The position numbers and the translations under genes are program-made. A DNA stretch of 64,000 nt, taken from assembly GCA_022410635.1 (NCBI GenBank), contig JAJVDF010000029.1:771828-835827 (forward strand), read 5' to 3'. Below the pieces are notes generated by a model. It did not search any database, was not told the origin of the DNA, and saw nothing but the letters and a program-made list of their open reading frames with translations. Below, in pieces: positions 61,701-64,000 of the stretch (within the stretch, counting starts at the first letter, position 1; each line of letters starts with the position of its first letter). Source of the stretch: Tretioscincus oriximinensis. Its lineage: Eukaryota > Chordata > Lepidosauria > Squamata > Gymnophthalmidae.

Positions 61701-64000
61701 ATAACTGTTTTATTATTTAACTATTCTGGGGAAAAAATCTATTACATTATTTACTTTTTCCAGAAAAAAGCTAGGTATTTGCAGCCACTCTTTAGTTACT
61801 TCAGTCCCTTGCATATTTTACATCGTGCTTTAACATATTTTAACATGTTTATGCTGAGTTGTTGGACTCTCAACCCCAACCAATTCCAGCCAGGATAAAT
61901 AATTAGTATGGGGTCACCATAAGTATAGACCCTCAATCTTTGTAGCCCACTGTTTCCTTATAAAGTTAACAGGAAATTCATAGTTAATGCACCCATCCAT
62001 CCATAGGAATAGATAGCGGATAGGAAAGCTAAAAGGTGTTCTTATTGGTGGTAAGAAAGCTGTATGATTTTGTACATCCTCGACTCAATACCATTTCGCT
62101 CTTTTGAGGAAATTTATAATCTTGAGGGTGTTTTTTTTTAAAAAAAGTGCTGGCTTGCCTTTGTTTCCTCAGACATTATCTGCAGAACTTGGAATGATGT
62201 ATTCCCCCTTTCACATCCACTTACAACCATTCAGGGATATTATTTTGTTGTTCAAGTTCGATCCCTTGATGCACAACATTTCATGAGTTAAATGTCAGCG
62301 AGCACAATGGTCTAAAAAACCCAGTATACACTGGTGAAATTATATTGCAATGGGAAGTGGTATATAAATATTGAAGTTAATCTTGGTATGGCACCTATAG
62401 TCATCTGAACATGTTATGATTGAATTTCTAACTAAGGAGGTTGAGTGTGTACTATAGCCAGTAGTTTGGATGATGCCAACGTACTGTATATCTCACAGGG
62501 CTTTAATTCTGCAGCAGTAGTCTTTTTCAGTTAAGAGGGGCAGACTGGCATNCAAAATAATAGGACATAACTTCTCCCTCAATTCTATACCTCAAAGATG
62601 TTCCTTAAAGAAGCTGTTTTCTCATATAAATCATGTGCCAAATGAACTTTATATGGCTCCTTATATCACTTCACGGCATGTAGCCATGTGATAGGAAAGG
62701 TCATTTGGTGTAGAGGTCTGTATCCCTTTACATCATTATTTTGACATCCTTGACTGCATTCTGTTTCAGACAGCGAATTGAGGACAGTGGTTATTCTGAC
62801 CTTCCCAAGATAGTCATCCTATTGATTCTCCCAGCTGGATAAAAGAGAGGAGGGAAAGCAGCTGCAACAGATCTCCCAGTTAAATGTGAACAGCACACTG
62901 GTGGATTATTATAAATCTTTGTCAGAACAATCTCTTGTTCCATTCTTGATTCTAGATNTGCTTTGATTAAAAAGTATATGAAATTGTAAGCTGCCTTTCC
63001 AAGCAAACACATGATGAGGATGAACTAAGAGCCCAATATTTTTCTTTTACTTAGAAAGGTTCATTAAGAGGTCCTTGGCCTTAGACAACACCCTTAGTGA
63101 ACTATGATCTTTACAATTTGCACTGTATTTGTTAATGTGGCATATCTTCTGGAGCATTAAGAACTTTGATAAATCTTTCTTAGAATCTTCTAGCTGGAGC
63201 TTCAGTTTTAGTAAAGCAATAAAGAGAAAGCAGTATAAATCAGTAGGACCATATTCTCTGGAATTGAGATGTAAAAGTAAGGTCAATACATTTTAACAGT
63301 AGTAGAACATGAAATGTTTAGGGAGTATCCAAGCTTTCATTTTACAGACATCTGAAGAATGCATATCCAGATCTTCTCCAATATGGACAGCTGCATGCTT
63401 GGACCAAAGTCCCAACAGCTGCTTTCCCGTTTATGACCCAGTGAGCATTAAAATGTTGCCATTTCAACCTTTATGATGCAATTCTACTTGCAGCTGCAGT
63501 AGCTTGAAAAGAAGACTTTTAGGGTGTTCCCTAAAAATGGAGAATTGACAAAGAGGAAGTTAGTGACAACTGCATTTTTTGGATTGGGAGAAAGAGTATT
63601 TCNTATATATATATAAAAAAAACAAATCCAATACAAGTAGTTGGAAAGAAAGTAATTAGGAATCTTGTTTTGGTGAGGTTTTTTGGTAAACAGATGCATT
63701 TTGACCATGCTTTTCCCCCCATCTTAAAATAATGTTGCATTTTATAAGATCAAGAGGCAGTCCCACAATAAGGGAGAAAACAGGGCAGAAGCCCCTAAAC
63801 ACTAGTGCTGAGGTGCTGCTGGATGGGTTCAGTCACTTTTGTCTCTCCTGGCCATGATGGAGAACCTGAAGGCCCCAGAAACCAGGGGTGAACCTGAAGG
63901 TCCCAGAAACCAAGCTGACATGGTGTGGTATGATCGAGCTAGAGGTGGTGCAAGAATCTATGATGGGAACTATTGACCTGGTTGCTCCAGGGCCAGTTGT

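Larger units (their letters stand above)
51782..64000 (+). other. KCNK5: KCNK5 intron 1 (5' part; continues beyond window)
   Basis: From the GT donor at 51782 to the window end no KCNK5 exon 2 is found: none of the long reading frames has the pore signature (TIGYG or GFG) or the post-cap sequence. The 12.2 kb hold the repeats listed separately plus unassigned AT-rich DNA (51850-52960, 53370-55840, 56990-58170, 58725-64000). Small simple repeats: GGAA at about 52353-52372, GTA at about 59403-59424, CTC at about 59768-59795. At about 55380-55420 there is a T-rich run. Confidence 0.85.

Overview
The window is vertebrate nuclear DNA, almost certainly from a squamate reptile (lizard or snake). The evidence is the mix of mobile elements: RTE-BovB, CR1, L2 and L1 LINEs, tRNA-headed SINEs, palindromic elements that look Penelope-like, and several non-autonomous DNA transposons. 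The DNA is mostly AT-rich and non-coding, with isolated N calls scattered through it. No prokaryotic-style gene organisation, CRISPR array or operon is present.

One host gene is recognisable. At 51596-51781 (+) lies the first coding exon of KCNK5 (TASK-2), a two-pore-domain potassium channel: 62 codons with a strong Kozak context and a consensus splice donor. It sits at the 3' side of a CpG island of about 1.4 kb (about 50440-51850), which should hold the promoter and 5' leader. Everything after 51781 is the start of intron 1. The pore-forming exons are not in the window.

The 50 kb upstream of the CpG island shows no exon I can support. It is a layered deposit of repeats. The clearest stratigraphy is at 19345-21605: a BovB LINE was hit by a 5'-truncated L1 (19429-21145, 18-bp target duplication, 1.5-kb open ORF2 3' region) and separately carries a CR1 piece. 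At 37164-37891 a SINE is split by a 412-bp hAT-like element with a perfect 8-bp target duplication. At 38880-39290 a palindromic Penelope-like copy is split by a 183-bp foldback element.

Families seen more than once are: a tRNA-SINE with an L2-like tail (five copies); a second tRNA-SINE with a CTT-rich tail (three); CR1 (more than a dozen pieces); a DNA-transposon family A (three copies at 13635, 31458, 36320); a foldback family B (29278, 38998, 49532); an unnamed repeat C (43711, 45255, weaker at 16797); and palindromic Penelope-like insertions (43391, 52979, with older ones at 35980 and 38880). The two younger palindromic insertions carry 11-bp target duplications and a hammerhead-ribozyme-like core. 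They are the most interesting structure here. I see no convincing new multi-gene system; the novelty lies in the repeat biology.
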